This document shows, piece by piece, positions 17,524 through 26,957 of a DNA stretch of 64,000 bases. This stretch comes from JAHJKV01 sp963678135 (GTDB lineage: Bacteria; Desulfobacterota; Desulfovibrionia; Desulfovibrionales; Desulfovibrionaceae). The stretch is taken from positions 1,364,001-1,428,000 of the forward strand of contig OY782667.1 in assembly GCA_963678135.1 (NCBI GenBank), given 5' to 3'. The notes under the pieces were generated by a model that was given only the letters and a program-made list of their open reading frames with translations, did no database searches and had not been told where the DNA came from. Positions within the stretch are counted from its first letter, which is position 1. The number at the start of each line of letters is the position of its first letter. The translations under genes and the position numbers were made by a program.

Positions 17524-17803
17524 AGGGCAAACGCATATAAATTTTAGGCTCAATATTTCCTACCCATTCTATTGTTTCTCCCTTCCTGTCATCCTGCGCG
17601 TAAGTCACAGGATCCAGTTCTTCTTTCTTATCTTTTTCTTTTTCTTGTCTTCTTTTTTCTTCTTCTTTGCTGCTTCTCGTACAGAGGCAAGTCTCTATAA
17701 TCTGGCTCTGCTGGACTGTCGCGACTTACGCGTAGGATGACAGAGGAAGGAGTAATACGATGAGCTGAGAGTATCTACTCTAAAAGTTATATGCGTTTGT
17801 CCT
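17524..17803. repeat. Long imperfect inverted-repeat element (MITE-like)
   Basis: The ends are 23-bp inverted repeats (17524-17546 and 17781-17803, word AGGGCAAACGCATATAA) with two mismatches. Inside them, both arms continue with related pyrimidine-rich sequence and then enclose a complete family A element at 17588-17741 (GTCATCCTGCGCG arms around a pyrimidine-rich core). There is no open reading frame of note. A degenerate relative lies at 46274-46542. Confidence 0.75.
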
Positions 17804-17853
17804 AGCATATGAGGTTTTATACTATAAGCTGTAGATTTTTCGTGCGTAGCTAG

Positions 17854-17881
17854 TTGACAAGTTTTTCTCCATGCTTATCAG
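17854..17881 (+). promoter_or_regulatory. Possible grpE-dnaK promoter
   Basis: A perfect TTGACA (17854-17859) is followed after 16 bases by TATCAG (17876-17881). A second candidate -10, TATACT at 17896-17901, is closer to the gene. I see no CIRCE operator and no convincing heat-shock sigma-32 match. Confidence 0.35.
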
Positions 17882-17921
17882 AAAGAGCAGTGGCGTATAC
17901 TGATTTTTTTAAGGAAATCCA

Positions 17922-18515
17922 ATGAGTGATAAAAAACATATTTCTGAAGAAGCCCGCAAAGCTGCTGAAAAAATGACAGCAGAAACAGAGAGTGTTGTTG
18001 CGGACGAAACTGAGAAGCCTCGCGAATTTACTTTTGAAGAATTAAAGGCTTTGTGTCGTGAGCAGCTTTGTCCTGCTTGCGACATAGGTAAAGAAGCTGA
18101 GGATATACGCTTAAGAGCGTTGGCTGAATCTGAAAATGTCAAAAAAAGGCTTATGCGTGAAACCGAAGAGTTACGCAAGTATGCAGGTGAGACGATTTTG
18201 GCTGATCTCTTACCTATTCTTGATAATTTAGATTTAGCGCTTGCCCATTCTGATGGATTAGATATGTGTAAGGATTTTGTTACAGGTGTCGACATGACAC
18301 GCAAAATATTTTTAGAGACCCTGTCTCGTCATGGCTTAGAGCCTGTAGGCATTGTGGGAGAACAATTTGATCCAAATACACATGAAGCCGTGGGAATGGG
18401 GCAAGAAGAGGATTTTGAAGACAATGCAGTGCTTCAATTGATGCAAAAAGGCTATGTACTTAAAGGGCGTTTATTGCGACCGGCTAAGGTTTTGGTAAAC
18501 AAACTTTCGGATTGA
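17922..18515 (+). CDS. grpE: Nucleotide exchange factor GrpE
   Basis: Cytoplasmic co-chaperone that releases ADP from DnaK. The 197 residues show the family plan: an acidic, disordered N-terminus (about 1-50), a long helix for dimerisation (EDIRLRALAESENVKKRLMRE), the motif LLPILDNLDLAL, and the C-terminal beta domain (FDPNTHEAVGM, VLQLMQKGYVLKGRLLRPAKV). AAGGA lies 8 bases upstream of the ATG. It precedes dnaK by 87 bases in the same direction. No hrcA or dnaJ is attached, unlike the common hrcA-grpE-dnaK-dnaJ order. Confidence 0.97.
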   Translation: MSDKKHISEEARKAAEKMTAETESVVADETEKPREFTFEELKALCREQLCPACDIGKEAEDIRLRALAESENVKKRLMRETEELRKYAGETILADLLPILDNLDLALAHSDGLDMCKDFVTGVDMTRKIFLETLSRHGLEPVGIVGEQFDPNTHEAVGMGQEEDFEDNAVLQLMQKGYVLKGRLLRPAKVLVNKLSD

Positions 18516-18602
18516 ACGATATTTACAAAGGCGCAGTAAGTCTTAACTGCTTGAAAGAGTAAAAATAAAAATTTTGTGTTTTCATGCCAAGGAGGAAGTA
18601 TA

Positions 18603-20516
18603 ATGGCTAAGATTATTGGGATAGATTTAGGAACGACCAATTCCTGTGTTTATGTTATGGAAGGAAAGGATCCAAAATGTATTACTAACCCTGAGGGCGG
18701 ACGTACAACACCTTCTATTGTCGCTTTTACGGATAAAGAACGCCTCGTGGGTGATATTGCTAAACGGCAATCCGTAACAAATCCTGAAAAAACAGTGTTT
18801 GCCATTAAACGCCTTATGGGACGCGAGGCCTCTGCAGCTGAAGTTGTCGCTTGGCAAGAGCATTGTCCATACTCCATTATTAAAGGGAAAAATGGAGATG
18901 CGTGGATTGAAGTGAATGGTAAAAAATATTCACCGCCTGAAGTTTCCGCTATGATTTTGCAAAAATTAAAAAAAGACGCGGAAACATATCTTGGCGAAAC
19001 TGTTTCAGAAGCAGTTATTACTGTGCCAGCATATTTTAACGATTCCCAAAGGCAAGCAACCAAGGATGCAGGTAAAATTGCCGGTCTTGAAGTGAAACGT
19101 ATTATCAATGAACCAACTGCTGCTTCTTTGGCCTATGGTTTTGATAAAAAAGCCAATGAAAAAATCGCTGTTTTTGACCTTGGTGGTGGTACTTTTGATA
19201 TATCGATCCTTGAAGTAGGCGATAATGTTGTCGAAGTTCGAGCAACCAATGGTGATACGTTCCTTGGTGGTGAAGATTTTGATCGTCGTATTATTGAGCA
19301 TCTTGTCTCAGAATTTAAGAAGAGCGATGGCATTGATCTTTCCAAAGATCGTATGGCCTTGCAGCGTTTGAAAGAGTCTGCTGAAAAAGCAAAGCACGAG
19401 CTTTCTTCTTCCGTGGAAACTGAGATTAATTTGCCCTTTATTACTGCTGATCAAAATGGGCCTAAGCATTTGGCTCTTAAATTAAGCCGTGCCAAGCTAG
19501 AGTCTTTGGTCGAAGACCTTGTGCAACGTGCTGAGGCTCCTTGTAAAAAAGCACTAGCAGATGCAGGGCTTTCTGCCAAAGATATTGACGAGGTTATTCT
19601 TGTTGGGGGCATGACTCGTATGCCTCTGGTTCAAGAAAAGGTCAAAACATTTTTTGGAAAAGAGCCCAACCGTTCTGTGAATCCTGATGAGGTTGTGGCT
19701 ATGGGTGCTGCCATTCAAGGCGGTATTCTTGCTGGTGATGTCAAAGATGTCTTGCTTTTAGATGTTACTCCTTTGTCTTTGGGAATTGAGACCATGGGCG
19801 GAGTGATGACCAAACTGATTGACCGCAATACCACTATTCCTACGAAAAAATCGCAAGTATTTACCACTGCTGCGGATAATCAGCCAAGCGTCTCCATTCA
19901 TGTTTTCCAAGGTGAGCGTCCTATGAGTGCTGATAATATGCCTTTAGGGCAATTTGAATTGACCGGATTGCCACCAGCACCACGCGGAGTTCCTCAGATT
20001 GAAGTTACTTTTGATATTGATGCCAATGGCATCGTTAATGTTTCAGCAAAGGATTTGGGAACAGGGCGCGAGCAGTCTATTCAAATTACAGCTTCTTCTG
20101 GTTTAAGCGATACTGATATTGATCAAATGGTGAAAGATGCTGAAGCACATGCGGATGAAGATAAGAAAAAACAAGGCCTTATTGAGGCTCGCAATCAAGC
20201 TGACAGTTTAGTGTACACCACAGAAAAAACATTGAAAGATATTGGTGAAAATGTTGATCCACAGCTCAAGGCAGATATTGAAGCAAAGATGGACAGTTTG
20301 AAATCAATTTTGGATTCCGAAGATTTGGATGCCTTGAAACAAGCTACAGATGATCTTGCACAAGCATCTCATAAACTCGCAGAGCAATTGTATGCTAAGC
20401 AGCAGCAAAGTGGCGAAGCAGACGCGAACATGGGCGCAGATTCCGGTGCTTCCACCGAAGGCGCAAATGACGATGATGTTGTTGATGCAGATTATACGGA
20501 AGTAAAAAAAGATTAG
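18603..20516 (+). CDS. dnaK: Chaperone DnaK (Hsp70)
   Basis: ATP-driven Hsp70. The nucleotide-binding domain starts KIIGIDLGTTNSCVYVMEG and shows the phosphate loops FDLGGGTFD and ILVGGMTRMP; the linker DVLLLDVTPLSLG joins the substrate-binding domain (PRGVPQIEVTFDIDANGI) and a helical lid. It ends in an acidic tail with DADYTEVKKD, typical of bacterial DnaK. The chosen ATG at 18603 gives 637 residues and has AAGGAGGAAG just upstream; an in-frame start 27 bases earlier would put the ribosome-binding site inside the gene. A terminator follows. Confidence 0.98.
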   Translation: MAKIIGIDLGTTNSCVYVMEGKDPKCITNPEGGRTTPSIVAFTDKERLVGDIAKRQSVTNPEKTVFAIKRLMGREASAAEVVAWQEHCPYSIIKGKNGDAWIEVNGKKYSPPEVSAMILQKLKKDAETYLGETVSEAVITVPAYFNDSQRQATKDAGKIAGLEVKRIINEPTAASLAYGFDKKANEKIAVFDLGGGTFDISILEVGDNVVEVRATNGDTFLGGEDFDRRIIEHLVSEFKKSDGIDLSKDRMALQRLKESAEKAKHELSSSVETEINLPFITADQNGPKHLALKLSRAKLESLVEDLVQRAEAPCKKALADAGLSAKDIDEVILVGGMTRMPLVQEKVKTFFGKEPNRSVNPDEVVAMGAAIQGGILAGDVKDVLLLDVTPLSLGIETMGGVMTKLIDRNTTIPTKKSQVFTTAADNQPSVSIHVFQGERPMSADNMPLGQFELTGLPPAPRGVPQIEVTFDIDANGIVNVSAKDLGTGREQSIQITASSGLSDTDIDQMVKDAEAHADEDKKKQGLIEARNQADSLVYTTEKTLKDIGENVDPQLKADIEAKMDSLKSILDSEDLDALKQATDDLAQASHKLAEQLYAKQQQSGEADANMGADSGASTEGANDDDVVDADYTEVKKD

Positions 20517-20550
20517 TTAGCACATAATAGTCATTGTCGTTCTTATTTGA

Positions 20551-20585
20551 GGGTCATTTACTTATTTGTAGATGCCCCTTTTTTA
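20551..20585 (+). terminator. Terminator after dnaK
   Basis: GGGTCAT pairs with ATGCCCC with one mismatch and the stem continues inward (TAC with GTA); a run of six T follows immediately. It lies 35 bases after the dnaK stop. Confidence 0.7.
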
Positions 20586-20704
20586 TGTGAGTCTCTGTAC
20601 TTGCCATGTGAGCTTAAGCAGTATAGCCTACGTTTTTCTGCATTTAAGCCGTTTTATCTCTCCACACGGAGATATTATTTTGAGGCTCAACTTAGGATAT
20701 CTTG

Positions 20705-22726
20705 ATGCTGAAATTACGTTCACTTACTTTCTTTCTTGGAGTGCTTCTTCTTTTATGCAATGCCTGCGCTGCGCCTCGTAGCAGTCACCAGCAGAGCGAG
20801 TTTGCTGCATCTTTAAGTACTCCTGATCTCGTGCGAGAGGCTGGTTTGGCCTATATACAAGGCCGATATTCTACAAGTGAATTATATTATTCACGGCTTG
20901 CAAAAAGGCAGGACTTGGAACCGCAGGCAATGCCCTTGATTTATAAACGCTTGACTGCTTCTGCTGTTGCGCTTGAGCATTATAATAATGCTTTTGTAGC
21001 CTTTTCAAAGTGGCAACAAAGTGATCCAATGGTAGATGAAAGCCCGGTATTTTTTGATCTTGGGATTACTTTGTATCACCAGCTTGGTATGCGTAGTGAA
21101 CTGGCCAAGTTATTGAATAAATTACTCAAAGACAAAAGTTTGAATTGGGAAGTGCGGGAAAAAAGTGGCAATACTTTGGCCTCTGTGCTTTTTGAGGAGG
21201 GCGAGTTTGCCGAAGCACTAAAAATATTAAATGCTTTTTATTCTTTGGCAGAGAAAAAAGACGAACAGCTTGTCATGGAACATGCTTTTTTACGCCGTTT
21301 GCGTGATGAGCCTTGGAATCCTTCCTTTGTCGAATTGCTTACTGAACAGAACCGTAGCATGTTTCCCTATGCCATTATTGCTTTTGAAAACGCTCGCCGT
21401 TTAGCCCTCACTGATGAAGATGCTTGGGCCAGTGCATGGAAACTTATGCAACAAGTTGTGCTTGATTCTGAGCTTGTAGACAAATCGTATATGACTGATG
21501 TGCTCAAAGCATTAGAAAAAGAAAATGGGCATCCCACGGTAGGCATTGTCGTAGCCTTGCCACTTACCGGGAAGTACGGAACTGTTGGGCGTAAGATAGC
21601 AGACGGCATAAGTGCAGCGCAATGGATGCTTGCCAATAAAGGCCTTGAGCTTGAAATTAAAATTGTGAATACGGATGCTCCTCAGTGGTGTGAACGCATA
21701 GCAAGTTTACCACCGTATTTTATGTTTGGAGGTGGCCCGCTCAGGGTCGACTCGTTCAAAGCATTGGAAACAAGTAATGCTTGGAACGGCAAGGCTTTTT
21801 TCACTTTTTTGCCAGAATTGGCAGAAGGGGTGGAAGGCAGATATGCCTGGCGTTTTTTTCCGAGCCGTAGAGATGAGGTTCGTACCCTTGCCCAGCTCGC
21901 TACTGAGGCTTTAGGCATTAACCGTTTGGCAATACTTGCACCTGATGAACCGTATGGCACTAGTATGGGTAAGCTTTTTCGGCAAGAAGCAGTGGCCTTG
22001 GGTGCTACGGTAGAAAATATGCAAAGCTATCCACCAGATGATCATCCCAGATGGGGGCCTGCGGTAGCGCAACTTTTGCAAATTCCTCCCGAGTTTGACA
22101 AGGAAGAAGAACCTTTGCCAGCAGCTGAATTTGGCGCAGTGTTTCTTCCTGATGGCTGGTCACAGGCACAGCTCATTATCCCTCATTTCTTTTTTTATGA
22201 ACAGGCAGATATGATTTTTCTTGGGCCTGACCTCTGGAGCCGAGCCTTGGATGAACAGGGAACTCAGGAATCGTACTTTAATTTAACAGTATGCCCCGGA
22301 GCATGGAGAGCGGACAGTGCTGGTGCTCATGCCCTACAAGAATTTTTAGATCAAGATGGATTGGGACTGGCTGATTTTTGGGTAGCCCTTGGCTATGATT
22401 ATATTCAACTAATCGCAAAGATGAAGGACTTGCCTTCTGATTGGACAGTCGCAGATGTTAATTCTCGTTTGTCTGTTTCTCAGCAAATGCAGTTTGCTTT
22501 AGCTCCAATGTTTTGGGATGAAGCTGGGCAGGCCAGCCAACAGTTGTACCTTTTTTCTCCGAGTAAAAACGGACGTGTTTTAACGGATATAACAATGCTT
22601 GAGCGCGGTATTGCGCGTGCACAAGCAAAGCGTACACAGCGCATGGAACTTTGGGAAGAAAAACAAAAAGAAAAGGCAGAGCAAGAACAAGAGGATGAAT
22701 TGATCCAATCACAGGAGATTAACTAA
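20705..22726 (+). CDS. LppC/LpoA-like periplasmic lipoprotein (binding-protein fold)
   Basis: The N-terminus is a signal peptide with hydrophobic core FFLGVLLLLCNAC ending in a probable lipidated cysteine, followed by a TPR-like helical region (about 40-250: AGLAYIQGRYSTSELYYSRL, LFEEGEFAEALKILN). The second half is a type I periplasmic-binding fold (VGIVVALPLTGKYGTVGRKI; INRLAILAPDEPYGTSMGK). This order matches LpoA/LppC penicillin-binding-protein activators and related ABC receptor-like lipoproteins. The role in peptidoglycan synthesis is inferred from the family. A charged tail rich in E, K and Q ends the protein. Its stop shares one base with the gatC start (TAATG). Confidence 0.85.
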   Translation: MLKLRSLTFFLGVLLLLCNACAAPRSSHQQSEFAASLSTPDLVREAGLAYIQGRYSTSELYYSRLAKRQDLEPQAMPLIYKRLTASAVALEHYNNAFVAFSKWQQSDPMVDESPVFFDLGITLYHQLGMRSELAKLLNKLLKDKSLNWEVREKSGNTLASVLFEEGEFAEALKILNAFYSLAEKKDEQLVMEHAFLRRLRDEPWNPSFVELLTEQNRSMFPYAIIAFENARRLALTDEDAWASAWKLMQQVVLDSELVDKSYMTDVLKALEKENGHPTVGIVVALPLTGKYGTVGRKIADGISAAQWMLANKGLELEIKIVNTDAPQWCERIASLPPYFMFGGGPLRVDSFKALETSNAWNGKAFFTFLPELAEGVEGRYAWRFFPSRRDEVRTLAQLATEALGINRLAILAPDEPYGTSMGKLFRQEAVALGATVENMQSYPPDDHPRWGPAVAQLLQIPPEFDKEEEPLPAAEFGAVFLPDGWSQAQLIIPHFFFYEQADMIFLGPDLWSRALDEQGTQESYFNLTVCPGAWRADSAGAHALQEFLDQDGLGLADFWVALGYDYIQLIAKMKDLPSDWTVADVNSRLSVSQQMQFALAPMFWDEAGQASQQLYLFSPSKNGRVLTDITMLERGIARAQAKRTQRMELWEEKQKEKAEQEQEDELIQSQEIN

Positions 22727-23010
22727 TGGCAATTAGCCCGAAAGATGTATTGCAAGTTGCACAGCTGGCAAGACTTGCCCCAGCGCAGGACAAGTTGAAT
22801 CTTTTTGCTGAGCAGCTTGCTGATATTTTAGGATATATGGATAAACTTTCGGAAGTGGATACCCGGGGAGTACCCCCCATGTTTTCTCCGGTAGAGCATG
22901 TCACTGTGACGCGGCCAGATGTTGTTCAAAAAAAATATGAACGAAAAGAAATCCTTGCCAATGCTCCTGAACACAATGGCACATATTTTATAGTCCCGAG
23001 AATTATATAG
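22726..23010 (+). CDS. gatC: Asp/Glu-tRNA amidotransferase subunit C
   Basis: Small subunit that stabilises the GatCAB complex, which converts misacylated Glu-tRNA(Gln) or Asp-tRNA(Asn) to the correct amide form. The family pattern is present: VLQVAQLARLAP, then FAEQLADILGYMDKLSEVDT, GVPPMF, and RPDVV. The length of 94 residues is typical. It overlaps the lipoprotein stop by one base (TAATG), a sign of coupled translation, and gatA follows. gatB is not in the window. Confidence 0.95.
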   Translation: MAISPKDVLQVAQLARLAPAQDKLNLFAEQLADILGYMDKLSEVDTRGVPPMFSPVEHVTVTRPDVVQKKYERKEILANAPEHNGTYFIVPRII

Positions 23011-23075
23011 AAAGCGTTGAGCAACAATGAATATGTGTGGTTTCAGTTCAAAAAATTTACAGAAATAGTATAGAG

Positions 23076-24554
23076 ATGTTGAATATGCTTGATTCCAGCC
23101 CAGTATATGAATTGACTCTTAGTACATTGTGTACTGCACTGCAAACAGGTAAAATTACAGCCACAAAAGCTGTGCAGTCCTGTTTGCAACGCATTGATTC
23201 TACGGAATCACAGGTAAAAGCACTGCTTCATGTGATGGCAGAGTCCGCCTATGCTCAAGCCAAAGAATTAGATGCTACTGGCCCTGTAGCAGAAAAACCT
23301 TTATGGGGCGTCCCTGTCATTCTTAAAGATTTATTTGCCTGCAAAGGTACACCAACGACATGTGCTTCTAAAATACTCAAAGATTTTGTTCCCTGTTATG
23401 ATGCAACAGTTGTGGAGCGACTTAAAAATGCTGGTGCTATTATTTTGGCGAAAGCCAATATGGATGAATTTGCCATGGGTTCTTCTACGGAAAATTCTGC
23501 ATTTCAAACGAGCTGCAACCCTTGGAATGTCGAGTGTGTGGCTGGAGGTTCTTCTGGTGGTTCAGCTGCAGCAGTAGCTGCGATGCAATGTTTTGCTGCT
23601 TTGGGTTCAGATACTGGCGGTTCTATTCGTCTTCCTGCTTCATTTTGTGGTGTTGTTGGCTTGAAGCCTACTTATGGTCGCGTGTCGCGGTACGGCATGG
23701 TTGCCTTTGGTTCTTCTTTGGATCAAATCGGGCCTATGGGGCGTAGTGTCGAGGATGTGGCACGCGTTCTTACCGTGATTGCAGGACATGATGAACGCGA
23801 TTCAACTTCAGTAAATGTGCCGGTACCTGATTACCTTGCAAGTTTAGGGCGTGAAGATTTATCTGGTTTGACGATTGGCTTGCCTCAAGAATATTGGGGG
23901 CATGGACTGGATGCTGAAGTGGAAGAAGTGTGCCGGCAGGCTATCAGTACTATGGAAAGTCTAGGGGCTAAGACCGTTCCTGTGACTTTGTCTATGACTG
24001 AGTATGCAGTCGCTACATACTATATTGTTGCAATGGCAGAAGCCAGTTCAAATTTAGCTCGTTTTGATGGTGTGCGCTATGGACATCGCTGCAAGGAAGC
24101 AAAAGAACTTGTTGATATGTATGTTCGTAGCCGTACCGAAGGTTTTGGTGATGAAGTACAGCGTAGGATACTTATAGGAACCTATGTGCTTTCCGCCGGA
24201 TATTATGATGCCTATTATGGTAAAGCTGCTCAAATTCGTCGATTGATCCGCCAAGATTTTGATAAAGCCTTTGCACACTGCGATTTGATTGCTGGGCCGG
24301 TTTGTCCTCAGACTGCGTTCAAGCTAGGAGCTGTTGCAGATCCTTTACAAATGTATTTGCAGGATATTTTTACTATTTCTTTGAATTTAGCTGGATTGCC
24401 GGGTATGAGTTTGCCTGTGGGTTTGGGTGCAAACTCTGGAATGCCTGTTGGTTTACAACTTATGGGGCCGGCTTTTGGGGAAGAATGTATGCTTTCTGTT
24501 GCCGATCTTATGGAGCGTACTCTTCCTGCCTTGGGATCAGCAAACTTGTGTTGA
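23076..24554 (+). CDS. gatA: Asp/Glu-tRNA amidotransferase subunit A
   Basis: Amidase subunit that releases ammonia from glutamine for transamidation of Glu-tRNA(Gln)/Asp-tRNA(Asn). The Ser-cisSer-Lys triad is visible: the lysine in VILKDLFACKGTPTTCAS, and both serines in GGSSGGSAAAVAA and GSDTGGSIRLPASFCG. About 490 residues, full length. The start is uncertain: in-frame GTG (23037) and ATG (23076, 23085) occur and none has a strong ribosome-binding site; family N-termini begin close to YELTLSTL, which favours the ATGs. It follows gatC by 65 bases. Confidence 0.95.
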   Translation: MLNMLDSSPVYELTLSTLCTALQTGKITATKAVQSCLQRIDSTESQVKALLHVMAESAYAQAKELDATGPVAEKPLWGVPVILKDLFACKGTPTTCASKILKDFVPCYDATVVERLKNAGAIILAKANMDEFAMGSSTENSAFQTSCNPWNVECVAGGSSGGSAAAVAAMQCFAALGSDTGGSIRLPASFCGVVGLKPTYGRVSRYGMVAFGSSLDQIGPMGRSVEDVARVLTVIAGHDERDSTSVNVPVPDYLASLGREDLSGLTIGLPQEYWGHGLDAEVEEVCRQAISTMESLGAKTVPVTLSMTEYAVATYYIVAMAEASSNLARFDGVRYGHRCKEAKELVDMYVRSRTEGFGDEVQRRILIGTYVLSAGYYDAYYGKAAQIRRLIRQDFDKAFAHCDLIAGPVCPQTAFKLGAVADPLQMYLQDIFTISLNLAGLPGMSLPVGLGANSGMPVGLQLMGPAFGEECMLSVADLMERTLPALGSANLC

Positions 24555-24563
24555 GGGGCTGTT

Positions 24564-26921
24564 TTGGCTGTTGAATCTTCCATGAAAATTGCCGTGGCTG
24601 TAAGCGGTGGCATGGATAGTTTGCTTGCCTTAGCTCTTTTGGTAGAACAGGGTTTTGATATTTTTGCTGTTTATGGTTTGTTTTTACCTCAAAAAAATAC
24701 CCGTACTATAGAAGGCTTGCAAACATGCGCTGAGGCCTTGTCTGTACCTTTGCATTGTATTGATTTGCGTCATGAATTTCAAAACAAGGTCATTCAGCCT
24801 TTTGAGCAAGCCTATTGCAAAGGAGAGACACCGAATCCCTGCGCTCTTTGTAATATGGCTATAAAATTTGGATTACTTTTTGAGCGATCTCAAGAACTGG
24901 GAGCAACGCATTTTGCTACTGGGCACTATGTCCAAGTCGAGCGCAAGAATGAATTACAGCAATATTTTTTGAGGCGAGGACAAGATGCGCGTAAAGATCA
25001 GTCTTATTTTTTGGCCTTAGTCCCTCAATATGTGCTTTCAAAAGTATTTTTTCCTCTCAGTGATAAGTATAAGGCGGATGTAAAGCAAGAGCTCTTGCTA
25101 CGAGGTTTAACTGTTCCTGAAGCCAAAGAATCGCAAGAAATATGTTTTGTGCCTGATGATGACTATACTTCCTATTTACAAAATTGTGGCTGCAGGCTTC
25201 CAAAGCCTGGGCCAATCGTGCTTACGGACGGAACAGAATTGGGGCAACATCACGGTGTTTGGCAGTATACTCAGGGGCAACGCCGAAAACTTGGAATAGC
25301 GTGGTCAGAGCCATTATATGTATTGGATAAAGACTGTGCTCAAAATATATTGATTGTTGGCCCTAAAAATGAAGTGCCAATTCCTTCTTTCACAGTACGA
25401 AAACTCAATTTTTTCTGTTCACCAAAGGATTGGCCAAAAGAATTGTATGTACAGGTTCGCTATAGGCAACAGGCTGTTTTAGCAGATGTTTTTGTTTATA
25501 AAGAGTATTTACATATAGTACTTTTGAACTCTGCTGAATGTCCTGCGCCCGGGCAAGTGGCAGCCGTGTATACTCAGGATGGCTATCTTTTGGCCGGAGG
25601 GTTTATTGATACAATTTACCCTAAGATTTCTTTTTATACCCTGACTTTGGGCTGTAAGATCAATCAATATGAAACACAGGCCATAGCAGAGGCTTGGGCA
25701 AAGCTGGGGGGCAAAGAAGTCAACTGTCCTGAGGACGCACAATATATTGTAGTTAATTCTTGTGCTGTAACCGCTAATGCAATAGCTGATTTGCGTCAGG
25801 CTGTCCGCAAACTGCATAAGGCTCATCCGCAGGCTTCTATTGGTATTACTGGATGTGCAGTGCAATTGTATGCACAGGGTTTGGCACCTGAATTGGGAGA
25901 TTTGCCCGGAGTGCGTTGGCTTTTAGCTCAAGAAAGAAAAAAAGAATTGTGTGCGAGTGCTCCTTGGAACAATTTTTTGCATGGCACAAAAAAACAGGTA
26001 AAAGATTTTTGTATTAGCCAATATTCACGTTCCAGAGCCGTGGTTATGGTGCAAGATGGTTGTTCCCATGGCTGTACATATTGTATCGTTCCTTTGACTC
26101 GTGGGCCTTCAGTGAGCCGTATTGTGAGAGCAATAGAAAATGATATTGCTGCCCTAGTGAATAATGGATTTTCAGAAATAGTACTTTCCGGAGTGAACCT
26201 ACGATCTTTTGGACGTGATTTACCTGAAAAAATAAATTTTTGGAATCTTGTGGAGAGCTTGGAGCAGAAGTTTTCTGCTTTTGCAGGGCAACTTCGTTTT
26301 CGCATGAGCTCTTTGGAACCAGGGCAACTTGGCACACAAGCCCTTGATACCTTGGCTCGTTCCACTATGCTTGCGCCTCATTTGCATATTTCTTTGCAAA
26401 GTGGGGATGAAACAGTACTGAAGCTCATGGGGCGAGGGCATTATAAGCCGAGTCAATTGCTTGATTTTTTAGAAGAATTAAAAAATATTTGGCCGATTTT
26501 TGGTCTGGGCGCAGATATACTTTTGGGTTTTCCCGGCGAGACAGCAGAATGTTTTGAACGTACACTTGATTTTTTACATGCCTTACCTCTTTCCTATGCA
26601 CATGTTTTTCCATATTCGCCCAGACCCAATACCAAGGCTGTGCTTATGCCAAAGCAAGTTAGCATGGAAGACAGAAAAAAGCGTGCTGCTATGGTGCGAG
26701 AATTGGTACGGGAAAAAAAGAAGATGTTTTTGGAGAAATTGGCTACAACTTCTCGTGTTACTGTGGCTTTACAAGGAAATACAGGGTATGGGATGAGTGA
26801 ATATTATGTACCTTGTCAATTTGTGGATTTTGTGGAGAATACAAAGCCAGTACAGGCCTTAATTACAGCTCAAGTTGTGGGCATAGAAAACGGAACTGTT
26901 TTGGTTCAGAAAATTGTATAA
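24564..26921 (+). CDS. MnmA (tRNA U34 2-thiolase) fused to MtaB-type methylthiotransferase
   Basis: One 785-residue chain. Residues 1-350 are MnmA: PP-loop SGGMDS (14-19), the first catalytic Cys in ETPNPCALCN (C93), and the persulfide Cys in SQEICFVPDDD (C194); MnmA makes s2U34 in tRNAs for Lys, Glu and Gln. From about 355 the frame runs straight into a MiaB/MtaB radical-SAM enzyme: SFYTLTLGCKINQYETQ (C364, with C400 and C431), CSHGCTYC (C500, C504, C507) and a C-terminal TRAM-like segment. MtaB makes ms2t6A37. There is no linker to speak of. The TTG at 24564 has GAGGGG 5 bases upstream; an ATG at 24582 is the alternative. Confidence 0.9.
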   Translation: MAVESSMKIAVAVSGGMDSLLALALLVEQGFDIFAVYGLFLPQKNTRTIEGLQTCAEALSVPLHCIDLRHEFQNKVIQPFEQAYCKGETPNPCALCNMAIKFGLLFERSQELGATHFATGHYVQVERKNELQQYFLRRGQDARKDQSYFLALVPQYVLSKVFFPLSDKYKADVKQELLLRGLTVPEAKESQEICFVPDDDYTSYLQNCGCRLPKPGPIVLTDGTELGQHHGVWQYTQGQRRKLGIAWSEPLYVLDKDCAQNILIVGPKNEVPIPSFTVRKLNFFCSPKDWPKELYVQVRYRQQAVLADVFVYKEYLHIVLLNSAECPAPGQVAAVYTQDGYLLAGGFIDTIYPKISFYTLTLGCKINQYETQAIAEAWAKLGGKEVNCPEDAQYIVVNSCAVTANAIADLRQAVRKLHKAHPQASIGITGCAVQLYAQGLAPELGDLPGVRWLLAQERKKELCASAPWNNFLHGTKKQVKDFCISQYSRSRAVVMVQDGCSHGCTYCIVPLTRGPSVSRIVRAIENDIAALVNNGFSEIVLSGVNLRSFGRDLPEKINFWNLVESLEQKFSAFAGQLRFRMSSLEPGQLGTQALDTLARSTMLAPHLHISLQSGDETVLKLMGRGHYKPSQLLDFLEELKNIWPIFGLGADILLGFPGETAECFERTLDFLHALPLSYAHVFPYSPRPNTKAVLMPKQVSMEDRKKRAAMVRELVREKKKMFLEKLATTSRVTVALQGNTGYGMSEYYVPCQFVDFVENTKPVQALITAQVVGIENGTVLVQKIV

Positions 26922-26957
26922 TCTCAGGAATGGACGAAAAACAATAGAGGGGAAAAG

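Noticed and set aside
17842..17921. CIRCE operator or sigma-32 promoter before grpE
   Set aside because: No TTAGCACTC-N9-GAGTGCTAA; the GTTGACA and CTCCATGC words are only 7 bases apart, too close for sigma-32.
24540..24600. Frameshift between gatA and the MnmA-MtaB gene
   Set aside because: gatA ends normally with its stop and the next gene has its own ribosome-binding site.
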